This document shows positions 6,819 through 14,405 of a stretch of DNA of 25,108 bases, piece after piece; the first letter of the stretch is position 1; each line of letters opens with the position of its first letter. Under the pieces are notes generated by a model. The model saw nothing but the letters and a program-made list of their open reading frames with translations, did no database searches and was not told where the DNA came from. Position numbers and translations under genes: made by a program. Source of the stretch: Maribacter sp. (GTDB taxonomy: Bacteria; Bacteroidota; Bacteroidia; Flavobacteriales; Flavobacteriaceae). The DNA lies in contig JAHHKH010000302.1 in NCBI GenBank assembly GCA_018679695.1, forward strand, positions 1 to 25,108. Direction: 5' to 3'.

Positions 6819-6848
6819 TTTGTTATGTAATAACGTTACTTATTTTTG
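6819..6848 (+). promoter_or_regulatory. Promoter of valS (TTTG-N18-TATTTTTG)
   Basis: A TTTG (6819-6822) is followed after 18 nt by TATTTTTG (6841-6848), an exact -7 match. It implies a 5' leader of about 100 nt before the valS ATG at 6958, longer than for other genes here. The -33 box lies only 5 bp from that of the divergent DUF1573 promoter. Confidence 0.65.
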
Positions 6849-6957
6849 TTTCGTATTTATAATTGGGCAAAAACCCGGCCAAAATGATATTTTAACATAT
6901 CTTTTCAGTCGTAATTTTAGATGCCGTAATACTCTTATTCAAAAACTATTCCAAAAA

Positions 6958-9588
6958 ATGGATATCCCCTCAAAATACGAACCTCAAAAGGTAGAAAACC
7001 ACTGGTATGACTACTGGATGAAGCATAACTATTTTCATTCAACCCCCGATGACCGGGAGCCATATAGCATTGTAATACCTCCTCCCAACGTAACGGGAAT
7101 CTTACATATGGGGCACATGTTGAACAATACTATCCAAGATGTTTTAACCCGCAAGGCCCGATTAATGGGTAAAAATGCATGTTGGGTGCCAGGTACGGAC
7201 CACGCCTCTATTGCCACGGAAGCCAAGGTAGTAGCCAAGTTAAAGGAACAAGGTATACATAAGTCCGATTTGTCCCGGGAAGCGTTTTTGAAACATGCTT
7301 GGGATTGGACCCATGAATACGGAGGTGTTATCCTTGAACAACTTAAAAAATTAGGATGTTCATGCGATTGGGAGCGTACTGCTTTTACCATGGATGACAC
7401 TATGTCGACCTCGGTGATCAAAGTGTTTGTTGATTTATACAATAAAGGCATGATCTATAGAGGATATCGAATGGTAAATTGGGATCCCCAAGCACAAACA
7501 ACTTTGTCGGACGAAGAAGTTGTTTATGAAGAAAAGCAAGGTCTATTGTATTATTTGTCCTATCCAATTGAAGGATCGGATGAAAAAGTTACCATTGCAA
7601 CAACCCGGCCTGAAACTATCTTGGGAGATACCGCCATTTGTATAAACCCAAATGATGAAAGATATGCCCATTTAAAAGGTAAAAAAGCGATTGTACCCAT
7701 TTGTAATAGGGTCATTCCAATAATCGAGGATGAATATGTGGATATCGAATTTGGTACGGGCTGTTTAAAAGTAACTCCTGCGCACGATATCAATGACAAG
7801 GCCCTAGGAGAAAAACATAAGCTACAGACCGTTGATATATTTAATGCCGATGCCACATTGAACAGTTTTGGCCTGCATTATGAAGGCAAAGACCGTTTTG
7901 TTGTTCGAAAGGATATCCATAAAGAACTTGAATCGAAAGGTTTTCTATTAAAGACCGAGAATTATATCAATAAAGTTGGCACTTCAGAACGTACAAAGGC
8001 GATAATTGAACCTCGCTTATCCGAACAATGGTTCTTACGAATGGAGGAGTTGGCAAAACCTGCCATTAAGGCTGTCCTCGAGACCGATGAGATTAATTTC
8101 TTTCCTCGAAAGTTCGAAAACATCTATCGCCATTGGATGGAGAACATTCGCGATTGGAACATCTCGCGCCAATTGTGGTGGGGTCAGCAGATACCCGCTT
8201 ACTACTATGGCGATGGCCAGGATGACATGGTCGTTGCAGAATCCAAAGAGGAGGCTTTGAAGATGGCAAAAACCAAATCCGATAATCCAAATTTAAAGAT
8301 AGGGGATCTTAAACAGGATGAAGATGTGGTCGATACATGGTTTTCTTCTTGGTTATGGCCAATAACTGTTTTTAATGGCATTTTGGAGCCCGATAATGAG
8401 GATATACAATATTACTATCCTACCAATGATCTGGTTACAGCGCCTGACATCATCTTTTTCTGGGTGGCACGTATGATTATCGCCGGTTACGAATACCGAA
8501 ATGAAAAACCTTTTGATAATGTTTATTTTACGGGAATCGTTCGTGACAAGGAAAGACGTAAAATGTCGAAATCGCTGGGCAATTCACCAGATGCCTTGAA
8601 GTTGATTGAGAACTATGGGGCTGATGGAGTACGTGTAGGTTTGTTATTGAGTTCTGCCGCTGGCAACGATTTACTGTTCGATGAGGATTTATGCCAGCAA
8701 GGAAAAAACTTCGCCAATAAAATTTGGAATGGTTTCCGTTTAGTGGAGGGATGGGAAGTTGCGGATTTGCCGCAGCCTGAGGCTTCCAAATTGGGAATTG
8801 CATGGTATAAAACCAAGTTTAACGAGACCTTAATGGAAATTGAAGACCATTTCAGCAAATACCGAATTTCCGATGCCTTAATGGCCATTTACAAATTAGT
8901 TTGGGATGACTATAGCTCCTGGTTATTGGAGATAGTGAAACCGGCATACCAAAAACCTATAGATAGGACTACTTTTGATGAAGTAATTGCAATTTTTGAA
9001 GGTAATCTAAAATTGTTGCATCCATTTATGCCGTTCTTAACTGAAGAGGTATGGCAGCATATTGCAGAACGTACTCCAGAAGAAGCATTGGTTATTGCAC
9101 AATGGCCTGAAATTAAAAAGCGTGACCATGTATTAACCAAAGAATTTGATTTTGCCGCCGAAGTCATTTCCGGTATTCGCACCATTCGAAAGGAAAAGAA
9201 CATTCCCATGAAGGAAAGTTTGGAACTTTTAGTCTTAAATACTGAAAAAAACACCAAGGTCTGGGATGTAGTTATAGAAAAACTCACTAATATATCATCT
9301 GTTACCTACGTTGAATCTGCCGTGGAAGGGGCCCTTACCTTCAGGGTAAAAAGCAACGAGTATTTTATTCCGATAAGCGGTGCCCTGGATATTGAGGCTG
9401 AAATAAAGAAGATTCAAGAAGAACTAAAATATACCAAAGGCTTTTTGCAATCTGTTCAAAAGAAATTGTCTAATGAACGATTCGTGAACAACGCTCCTGA
9501 ACAGGTAATTGCCATTGAACGTAAAAAACAAGCCGATGCAAAGGCCAAAATCGAGACTTTGGAAAAAAGTCTGGCTAATCTGGGATAA
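6958..9588 (+). CDS. valS: Valyl-tRNA synthetase
   Basis: An 876-residue class Ia aminoacyl-tRNA synthetase that charges tRNA-Val. The HIGH-type motif is HMGH at 50-53 inside PPPNVTGILHMGH. The CP1 editing domain, which hydrolyses mischarged Thr-tRNA, carries TTRPETILGDTAI and VTPAHDINDKALGEKH. The KMSKS loop is at 535-539. The anticodon-binding domain follows, and the last 65 residues form the ValS-specific coiled-coil arm (EIKKIQEELKYTKGFL onward). The start is the ATG at 6958, where homology begins (MDIPSKYEPQKVENHWYDYW). The frame is open 46 codons further upstream, but that region holds the promoter and has no ValS-like sequence. Length and all motifs are complete. Confidence 0.98.
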   Translation: MDIPSKYEPQKVENHWYDYWMKHNYFHSTPDDREPYSIVIPPPNVTGILHMGHMLNNTIQDVLTRKARLMGKNACWVPGTDHASIATEAKVVAKLKEQGIHKSDLSREAFLKHAWDWTHEYGGVILEQLKKLGCSCDWERTAFTMDDTMSTSVIKVFVDLYNKGMIYRGYRMVNWDPQAQTTLSDEEVVYEEKQGLLYYLSYPIEGSDEKVTIATTRPETILGDTAICINPNDERYAHLKGKKAIVPICNRVIPIIEDEYVDIEFGTGCLKVTPAHDINDKALGEKHKLQTVDIFNADATLNSFGLHYEGKDRFVVRKDIHKELESKGFLLKTENYINKVGTSERTKAIIEPRLSEQWFLRMEELAKPAIKAVLETDEINFFPRKFENIYRHWMENIRDWNISRQLWWGQQIPAYYYGDGQDDMVVAESKEEALKMAKTKSDNPNLKIGDLKQDEDVVDTWFSSWLWPITVFNGILEPDNEDIQYYYPTNDLVTAPDIIFFWVARMIIAGYEYRNEKPFDNVYFTGIVRDKERRKMSKSLGNSPDALKLIENYGADGVRVGLLLSSAAGNDLLFDEDLCQQGKNFANKIWNGFRLVEGWEVADLPQPEASKLGIAWYKTKFNETLMEIEDHFSKYRISDALMAIYKLVWDDYSSWLLEIVKPAYQKPIDRTTFDEVIAIFEGNLKLLHPFMPFLTEEVWQHIAERTPEEALVIAQWPEIKKRDHVLTKEFDFAAEVISGIRTIRKEKNIPMKESLELLVLNTEKNTKVWDVVIEKLTNISSVTYVESAVEGALTFRVKSNEYFIPISGALDIEAEIKKIQEELKYTKGFLQSVQKKLSNERFVNNAPEQVIAIERKKQADAKAKIETLEKSLANLG

Positions 9589-9617
9589 TCGGTTGCATTC
9601 GTATTTTTTCTGTAAGT

Positions 9618-9649
9618 TTTGATAAATAAACTTGCGATGTGTATATTTA
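9618..9649 (+). promoter_or_regulatory. Candidate promoter of the secreted 197-residue protein gene
   Basis: TTTG (9618-9621), a 20-nt spacer and TATATTTA (9642-9649), which misses only the last base of TAnnTTTG. The -7 box ends 15 nt before the ATG at 9665. It lies in the short gap after valS, for which I see no terminator hairpin. Confidence 0.5.
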
Positions 9650-9664
9650 AAGAAACATTCCAAA

Positions 9665-10258
9665 ATGAAATATTTACTAATTGTGGGCATTTTTATGGCT
9701 ACACTACCCATAATCGCCCAGCAAGAAACCCAAAACATTCTTCCAGAAGCCATACAAATAAAAACTGCGGTTTTGCCCGCTCCGGAAGCCGATAAGGATG
9801 GGGCCATGGTATATGGTTATAATGCATTGGGTAAATTGGTTGTATTACGTGAAGGAACCAATAATTTGGTCTGTATCGGTGATAACCCTTTTAAGGAGGG
9901 CATAAGTGTTTCCTGTTACTCCAAAAAACTCGAACCCTTTATGGCCCGAGGTCGTGAGCTTACTGCCGAAGGCAAGGATTTTAATGAAAAGCGTGAAATT
10001 CGTGGTGCGGAAGTAGCCTCAGGTAAAATTCCCATGCCCAAAGATCCCAGTATGACTTACATATACTTTGGTAAGGATGAAAATTATGACAAATCCACGG
10101 GAGAGCTAACGGACGGGCAGTTCAGATATGTGATATATACGCCATTTGCCACACCAGAATCCACAGGACTCCCAATCAAACCCCATGCCAAGGGAATGCC
10201 TTGGCTAATGGATCCCGGTACACACAGGGCACATATTATGGTTGGCCCTTTTAATTAA
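9665..10258 (+). CDS. Secreted protein of unknown function
   Basis: A 197-residue protein. Residues 1-18 form a signal peptide (MKYLLIVGIFMATLPIIAQ) without a lipobox, so it is probably soluble in the periplasm or exported. The mature part has two cysteines (in LVCIGDNP and VSCYSKK), a central charged stretch (RGRELTAEGKDFNEKREIRG), a tyrosine-rich segment (MTYIYFGKDENYDKSTG) and a C-terminal run PWLMDPGTHRAHIMVGP with two histidines. I do not recognise a named domain. The two cysteines could form a disulfide and the His/Asp C-terminus could bind a metal, but both are guesses. It stands alone between valS and the PPK2 pair, with its own candidate promoter. An upstream ATG at 9632 would add 11 residues overlapping the -7 box. 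Confidence 0.8.
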   Translation: MKYLLIVGIFMATLPIIAQQETQNILPEAIQIKTAVLPAPEADKDGAMVYGYNALGKLVVLREGTNNLVCIGDNPFKEGISVSCYSKKLEPFMARGRELTAEGKDFNEKREIRGAEVASGKIPMPKDPSMTYIYFGKDENYDKSTGELTDGQFRYVIYTPFATPESTGLPIKPHAKGMPWLMDPGTHRAHIMVGPFN

Positions 10259-10270
10259 TCATAACAACTT

Positions 10271-10321
10271 TCAAACGAATTTTTAGTTTGATTTTAAAAG
10301 TTCAGAACATGACAAATGTCA
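10271..10321 (+). repeat. Two short inverted repeats between the secreted-protein gene and PPK2
   Basis: TCAAAC (10271-10276) pairs with GTTTGA (10286-10291) over a 9-nt loop and is followed by TTTT; it is a weak terminator candidate just after the stop at 10258. TGACA (10310-10314) pairs with TGTCA (10317-10321) around AA, about 50 nt before the PPK2 start, and could be an operator half-site pair. Both are short and could arise by chance. Confidence 0.25.
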
Positions 10322-10325
10322 AGCT

Positions 10326-10352
10326 TTTGCTCTTTTCAAAATTGTATTTTTA
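10326..10352 (+). promoter_or_regulatory. Weak candidate promoter of the PPK2 pair
   Basis: TTTG (10326-10329) and TATTTTTA (10345-10352) are separated by 15 nt. The spacer is short and the -7 box misses its last G. The distance to the ATG at 10372 (19 nt) agrees with the other promoters of this window. Confidence 0.3.
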
Positions 10353-10371
10353 ATGAATTATGAAATAAACA

Positions 10372-11220
10372 ATGGAATATACTGCTGAAGATTTTTTAAA
10401 AGCAAAGACTAGAAAAGAATTAGTCAAGCTTGCGCAAGAAAAGAATATAGACATTGAAAAGGTTGTAAAAAACTTAAAATATGAAATCGAATTGAGTAGG
10501 CTTCAAAGCGAGCTGGTTAATCTGCAACAGTGGATTACAAATAACAATTTGCGTGTCGCCGTTTTATTTGAAGGCAGGGATGCCGCGGGTAAGGGCGGAT
10601 GTATAAAACGTTTTATAGAGCACTTGAATCCTCGATCCTCCCGTGTTGTTGCCTTGTCAAAACCTACAGACAACGAAAAGGGACAGTGGTATTTTAGAAG
10701 ATATATTAAAGAATTACCCAATCCTGGTGAAATTGTATTTTTTGACCGAAGTTGGTACAACCGTGCTGTTGTAGAACCGGTTATGGGTTTTTGCACAAAG
10801 GAGCAATATGACCAATTCATGGTACAAGTGCCTGAATTTGAGCATATGTTATATGAAGATGGCGTTATCATAATAAAATTTTGGTTTTCCATTTCTAAAG
10901 AGGTTCAAAACAAGCGTTTCAATGCACGTTTAAATAATCCATTAAAAGAGTGGAAGTTTAGTCCAGTAGATAAAATGGGGCAGATACTTTGGGATAAATA
11001 CACGTATTATAAAGAACAGATGTTTTCAAAAACCCATACCAATTTTAGCCCATGGATAATTGTTAAGACCAACGACAAGAAAGTTGCACGATTGGAAAGT
11101 ATGCGTCACGTGCTTTCAAAATTTGACTACACAGATATGGAGGACAGTTCGAATTTGATACAACCTGACCCAAATGTGATTGTTCGCTATTATAGAAATG
11201 CAAAACAAATTGATATTTAA
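10372..11220 (+). CDS. Polyphosphate kinase 2 family protein (first of a tandem pair)
   Basis: A 282-residue single-domain PPK2 enzyme. It transfers phosphate between inorganic polyphosphate and nucleotides, usually making NDP or NTP at the expense of polyP. Walker A is GRDAAGKGG at 68-76 and Walker B is DRSWYNR at 125-131. The lid region lies between about 135 and 200. Helices before residue 60 (KYEIELSRLQSELVNLQQW) are typical of the family. A 25-residue tail after the conserved core ends in VRYYRNAKQIDI and is absent from the neighbour. The second PPK2 starts 1 nt after this stop, so the pair is one transcript. Whether it prefers AMP, ADP or GDP cannot be told from motifs alone. Confidence 0.93.
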   Translation: MEYTAEDFLKAKTRKELVKLAQEKNIDIEKVVKNLKYEIELSRLQSELVNLQQWITNNNLRVAVLFEGRDAAGKGGCIKRFIEHLNPRSSRVVALSKPTDNEKGQWYFRRYIKELPNPGEIVFFDRSWYNRAVVEPVMGFCTKEQYDQFMVQVPEFEHMLYEDGVIIIKFWFSISKEVQNKRFNARLNNPLKEWKFSPVDKMGQILWDKYTYYKEQMFSKTHTNFSPWIIVKTNDKKVARLESMRHVLSKFDYTDMEDSSNLIQPDPNVIVRYYRNAKQIDI

Positions 11221-11221
11221 T

Positions 11222-12007
11222 ATGGAGAATAAGCCGAATTTAAATATTTCCGCTGAAGATCTAAAATTACTGAATTCCAAGCTTGGTCTGCGTAGTTTGT
11301 TTACCAGTAAAAATGTAGATTTAAAGAAAACACTGCGAGAGACTAAATATGAACTTAGATTACGTGATCTTCAAGCAGAATTGGTCAAATTACAGGCCTG
11401 GACCATAGAGAATAGAAAGAAAATAGTTATTCTTTTTGAAGGCAGGGATGCAGCCGGAAAGGGAGGTGCTATACGAAGAATAACAGCACATATCAACCCA
11501 AGGTATTTTAGAATTGTTGCTTTGAACAAGCCAACTGAAGATGAGCAAGGGCAATGGTATTTTCAACGCTATGTTAATAAATTGCCCAAACCCGGTAAAA
11601 TCGTATTTTTTGATCGTAGCTGGTATAATAGGGCAGTAGTAGAACCTGCACACGGTTTTTGTACCGAAAACGAGTATAAGGTTTTTATGTCCCAAGTGAA
11701 TGATTTTGAAAAAATGATCATAGAATCAAATACCTATTTGATCAAGTTTTATTTTTCAATCACTAAAGACGAACAAGGGAGACGCTTTGATGACATTCAG
11801 AAAAGCAATCTAAAACGATGGAAAATGACACCCATGGATGAAAGTGCCCGAAGGTTATGGGATGTTTATACCAAATATAAAGAGGTGATGTTAAAAGACA
11901 CTAATACTGAGCATGCACCTTGGGTTATCATTGATGCCAATAAGAAAACCGAAGCACGAATCTCGGCTATTGAACATATTTTAAAAACAATACCTTATAA
12001 GGAATAA
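11222..12007 (+). CDS. Polyphosphate kinase 2 family protein (second of a tandem pair)
   Basis: A 261-residue PPK2 paralogue of the preceding gene. Walker A GRDAAGKGG is at 74-82 and Walker B DRSWYNR at 131-137. The FFDRSWYNRAVVEP run and the LFEGRDAAGKGG run are identical in both copies, while the N-terminus, the lid (HGFCTENEYKVFMSQVNDF) and the C-terminus differ. The ATG at 11222 lies 1 nt after the upstream TAA; in-frame starts inside the first gene (11180) would add residues not seen in the family. It ends at the conserved core, without the tail of its neighbour. Divergence between the copies suggests different nucleotide preferences rather than simple dosage. No intact terminator is visible after it. 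Confidence 0.92.
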   Translation: MENKPNLNISAEDLKLLNSKLGLRSLFTSKNVDLKKTLRETKYELRLRDLQAELVKLQAWTIENRKKIVILFEGRDAAGKGGAIRRITAHINPRYFRIVALNKPTEDEQGQWYFQRYVNKLPKPGKIVFFDRSWYNRAVVEPAHGFCTENEYKVFMSQVNDFEKMIIESNTYLIKFYFSITKDEQGRRFDDIQKSNLKRWKMTPMDESARRLWDVYTKYKEVMLKDTNTEHAPWVIIDANKKTEARISAIEHILKTIPYKE

Positions 12008-12046
12008 TACTGGGAATAGAAAAAATTCGGCAAATTTCAATTTAAT

Positions 12047-12066
12047 TATATTTGTGAAACACAAAT
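12047..12066 (+). promoter_or_regulatory. -7 box of the sterol desaturase gene overlapped by a 7-bp inverted repeat
   Basis: TATATTTG (12047-12054) is an exact TAnnTTTG match 25 nt before the TTG start at 12080. ATTTGTG (12050-12056) and CACAAAT (12060-12066) form a perfect inverted repeat with an AAA centre. The repeat covers the -7 box and the probable transcription start, a place where a repressor could bind. The -33 side has only TTC at 18 nt. Confidence 0.5.
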
Positions 12067-12079
12067 TATTAGTAACCCA

Positions 12080-13348
12080 TTGGAAGCCTACGCAAATGCC
12101 CTTTTATACGCCATTCCATTTTTTATGATTCTACTGGTCATAGAGATAGCATATGGGTATTTTGTAAAAAATCAAAAACATAAAGTAATGGACTCTGTCT
12201 CGAGTATTAGTTCGGGATTAACCAATATCGTTAAAGATTCATTGGGCATTGGGGTCATTATTGTTACCTATCCGTATTTATTGGAACATTTGGCTTTATT
12301 GGAAATGAAGTCGACCTGGATAATCTGGTTAACTGCTTTTTTGGCCATAGATTTTGCAGGATATTGGAACCACAGGCTAAGTCATAAAGTCAACTTTTTT
12401 TGGAATCAGCATGTTATACACCATAGTAGTGAGGAGTTCAATTTGGCCTGTGCCCTTCGTCAATCAATTTCGAATCTATTGGGCTATTTTCCGCTCTTGC
12501 TGGTTCCTGCAGCCCTTTTAGGGGTACCAAGCAATGTTATTGCAATTCTAGCCCCAATTCATTTATTCGCACAGTTTTGGTACCATACGCAACATATCGG
12601 CAAACTGGGCTGGTTGGAGTACCTTATCATTACCCCTTCGCAGCATCGGGTACACCACGCCATTAATCCAGAATATATAGACAAAAACCTAGGACAGATT
12701 TTATGTATTTGGGATCGATGGTTCGGGACGTTTCAAGAGGAATTATATGATGTACCTCCTCAATATGGGGTTTTAAAACCGGCTTCGACCTGGAACCCTA
12801 TTATAATCAATTTTCAACATATCTGGCGTTTGATAAAGGATGCGTGGCGTACTAATAATATTTGGGATAAAATTCGAATTTGGTTTATGCCTACCGGTTG
12901 GCGTCCGTCAGATGTTAAAGTAAAATACCCAATTCAAATAATCGAGGATGTTTATCATTTTGACCGATATATAACTCCAGCTTCCCTGGCCTTAAAGGGA
13001 TATGCCGTTTTTCAATTGTTGACAACCACATTTTTAATGCTTTTTATGTTCTTTAATTATTCATCGATAGGTTTTGAGGGGTTGTTGCTTTTTGGAGCCT
13101 TCGTTTTTGTTGGCATATATGGCTACACCAGCTTAATGGATAGAACAGGATATGCGGTTTGGATCGAGGTATTTCGTGGAATTGCCGGCATTGCCCTAAT
13201 ATCTATAACAGGGGATTGGTTTGGTATTGATACCTATTTCAATTTCGGTAGCCTACTTGTCGCATGCTACTTTCTGATTACAATAATCGCGGGAGTATAC
13301 TTTACGTATTCGGAAAAAGATGCTGTACATACGAAAGTTACCATTTAA
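12080..13348 (+). CDS. Sterol desaturase / fatty acid hydroxylase superfamily membrane protein
   Basis: A 422-residue integral membrane protein with the di-iron histidine boxes of the superfamily: HRLSH at 98-102 (HX3H), HVIHH at 111-115 (HX2HH), H169 and H172 in WYHTQHIG, and HRVHH at 189-193. Hydrophobic helices flank the boxes (about 8-28, 55-75, 80-95 and 130-165). Three or more further helices sit at the C-terminus (about 315-335, 345-365 and 390-412), an extension seen in many bacterial members. The chemistry is O2-dependent hydroxylation or desaturation of a lipid; the substrate is unknown, and bacteria of this group rarely make sterols. The start is TTG at 12080, giving MEAYANALLYAIPFF and placing the promoter at the usual distance. 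Confidence 0.88.
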   Translation: MEAYANALLYAIPFFMILLVIEIAYGYFVKNQKHKVMDSVSSISSGLTNIVKDSLGIGVIIVTYPYLLEHLALLEMKSTWIIWLTAFLAIDFAGYWNHRLSHKVNFFWNQHVIHHSSEEFNLACALRQSISNLLGYFPLLLVPAALLGVPSNVIAILAPIHLFAQFWYHTQHIGKLGWLEYLIITPSQHRVHHAINPEYIDKNLGQILCIWDRWFGTFQEELYDVPPQYGVLKPASTWNPIIINFQHIWRLIKDAWRTNNIWDKIRIWFMPTGWRPSDVKVKYPIQIIEDVYHFDRYITPASLALKGYAVFQLLTTTFLMLFMFFNYSSIGFEGLLLFGAFVFVGIYGYTSLMDRTGYAVWIEVFRGIAGIALISITGDWFGIDTYFNFGSLLVACYFLITIIAGVYFTYSEKDAVHTKVTI

Positions 13349-13368
13349 ACCGCAAAATACATTTTTAT

Positions 13369-14130
13369 ATGAGACCCTATATCTTGGCCGAATCAAATTG
13401 GAAAACCCTTAAAGATTCAAATTTCGACTTGGCTATTTTGCCTTGGGGTGCCACCGAGGCACACAATTACCATTTACCTTATGCCACCGATGTTTATGAA
13501 GGTGATGCTTTAGCCGGGGAAGCTGCAAGGATTGCGTGGGAGAAGGGAAGTAAGGTCATTGTTTTACCTTCGATCCCTTTTGGTGTAAATACAGGTCAGT
13601 CCGATATTTACTTGGATATTAATTTAAATCCAAGTACCCAGTTGGCCATACTAAGGGATGTGGTTGAGGTACTGAATCGACAAGGGATTAAAAAATTACT
13701 GATTTTCAATAGCCATGGAGGTAATAACTTCAAACCCTTGGTTCGGGAATTGGGATTAATATATCCAGAAATGTTCATTTGTTTCTCCAATTGGTTCCAA
13801 TCTATTGATAAAAAGCACTATTTTGATGAAGAGGGTGATCATGCCGATGAATTGGAAACCAGCCTTATTCTTTATTTGAGGCCAGAATTGGTTCTTCCAA
13901 AAGCGGAATGGGGTTCAGGAAAATCGAAACAGTTCAGAATCAGATCATTTACTGAAGGATGGGCATGGGCAGAGCGTCAATGGTCGCTAATCAGCGAAGA
14001 TACCGGTGTAGGAAATCCGATGCAAGCCACTAAGGAAAAGGGAGAACTTTACTTTAAAGACGTCACCGTTAAAATTGGAAAATTCATTTCAGAGTTATGC
14101 AACGCAGATTTGAAAGACCTATATGAATAG
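13369..14130 (+). CDS. Creatininase family protein (metal-dependent amidohydrolase)
   Basis: A 253-residue protein of the creatininase/MftE-like fold. The metal-binding signature WGATEAHNYHLPYATD supplies E30, H32 and D41. FNSHGGNN supplies H116, and DHADELETS supplies an acidic ligand near E161. The family hydrolyses cyclic or linear amides (creatinine, FAPy, mycofactocin precursor peptide); the substrate here cannot be assigned. It follows the desaturase gene by 20 nt on the same strand and is likely co-transcribed, but I know of no shared pathway. The ATG at 13369 is chosen because family similarity begins at once; the open frame upstream overlaps the desaturase gene. It converges on the ACBP gene with a 14-nt gap and no hairpin. 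Confidence 0.88.
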   Translation: MRPYILAESNWKTLKDSNFDLAILPWGATEAHNYHLPYATDVYEGDALAGEAARIAWEKGSKVIVLPSIPFGVNTGQSDIYLDINLNPSTQLAILRDVVEVLNRQGIKKLLIFNSHGGNNFKPLVRELGLIYPEMFICFSNWFQSIDKKHYFDEEGDHADELETSLILYLRPELVLPKAEWGSGKSKQFRIRSFTEGWAWAERQWSLISEDTGVGNPMQATKEKGELYFKDVTVKIGKFISELCNADLKDLYE

Positions 14131-14144
14131 AATAAAAAGAAGTA

Positions 14145-14405
14145 TTACTTTTTTACCTCTTTCTTCACTAGTTTTATATAGGCTTTCATTGCCTCCTCAC
14201 GACTAATGTCCTGAGCTTGTATCAGGGCATTTGCCTTAAAGGCATTAATAAGTGGGGTTTTACTACCAGGATTGTCAAAATTCTTGTTTGCAATCTTGTA
14301 ATACGCATATAGTTTTAGCAAAAGGTCTGCCGGTAGCGGGTCTTTATAGCTGTTTAAATAATCAACAGCTTCCTCAAAATTTCTATGTAAGGTCTCCTTC
14401 TTCAT
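14145..14405 (-). CDS. Acyl-CoA-binding protein (ACBP family)
   Basis: An 86-residue all-helical protein that should bind long-chain acyl-CoA in the cytoplasm. The family pattern is visible: LPADLLLKLYAYYKIA (helix 2 with the conserved Tyr and Lys), then PLINAFKANALIQ and the final SREEAMKAYIKLV. The Trp of the usual KxxAW motif is absent; the run here is FKANAL, a variation that may alter ligand affinity. The ATG at 14405 overlaps the 3' end of psd by 23 nt, so translation is probably coupled. It is the last gene of the rsfS-ftsH-LUD-cdsA-psd unit. Its place after two phospholipid enzymes suggests a role in handing acyl-CoA to, or buffering it from, membrane lipid synthesis. Confidence 0.85.
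   Translation of the reverse strand: MKKETLHRNFEEAVDYLNSYKDPLPADLLLKLYAYYKIANKNFDNPGSKTPLINAFKANALIQAQDISREEAMKAYIKLVKKEVKK

Noticed and set aside
6820..6957. 46-residue N-terminal extension of ValS
   Set aside because: It overlaps the TTTG-N18-TATTTTTG promoter, has no ValS similarity, and family homology begins at the ATG at 6958.
6858..6957. T-box or other riboswitch in the valS leader
   Set aside because: The leader is long enough to raise the idea, but I find no T-box consensus, specifier stem or terminator hairpin, and T-boxes are not typical of Bacteroidota.
7035..7451. 138-residue minus-strand frame opposite valS
   Set aside because: It is the antisense of conserved ValS sequence, including the region just after the HMGH motif; no family resemblance and no start signal.
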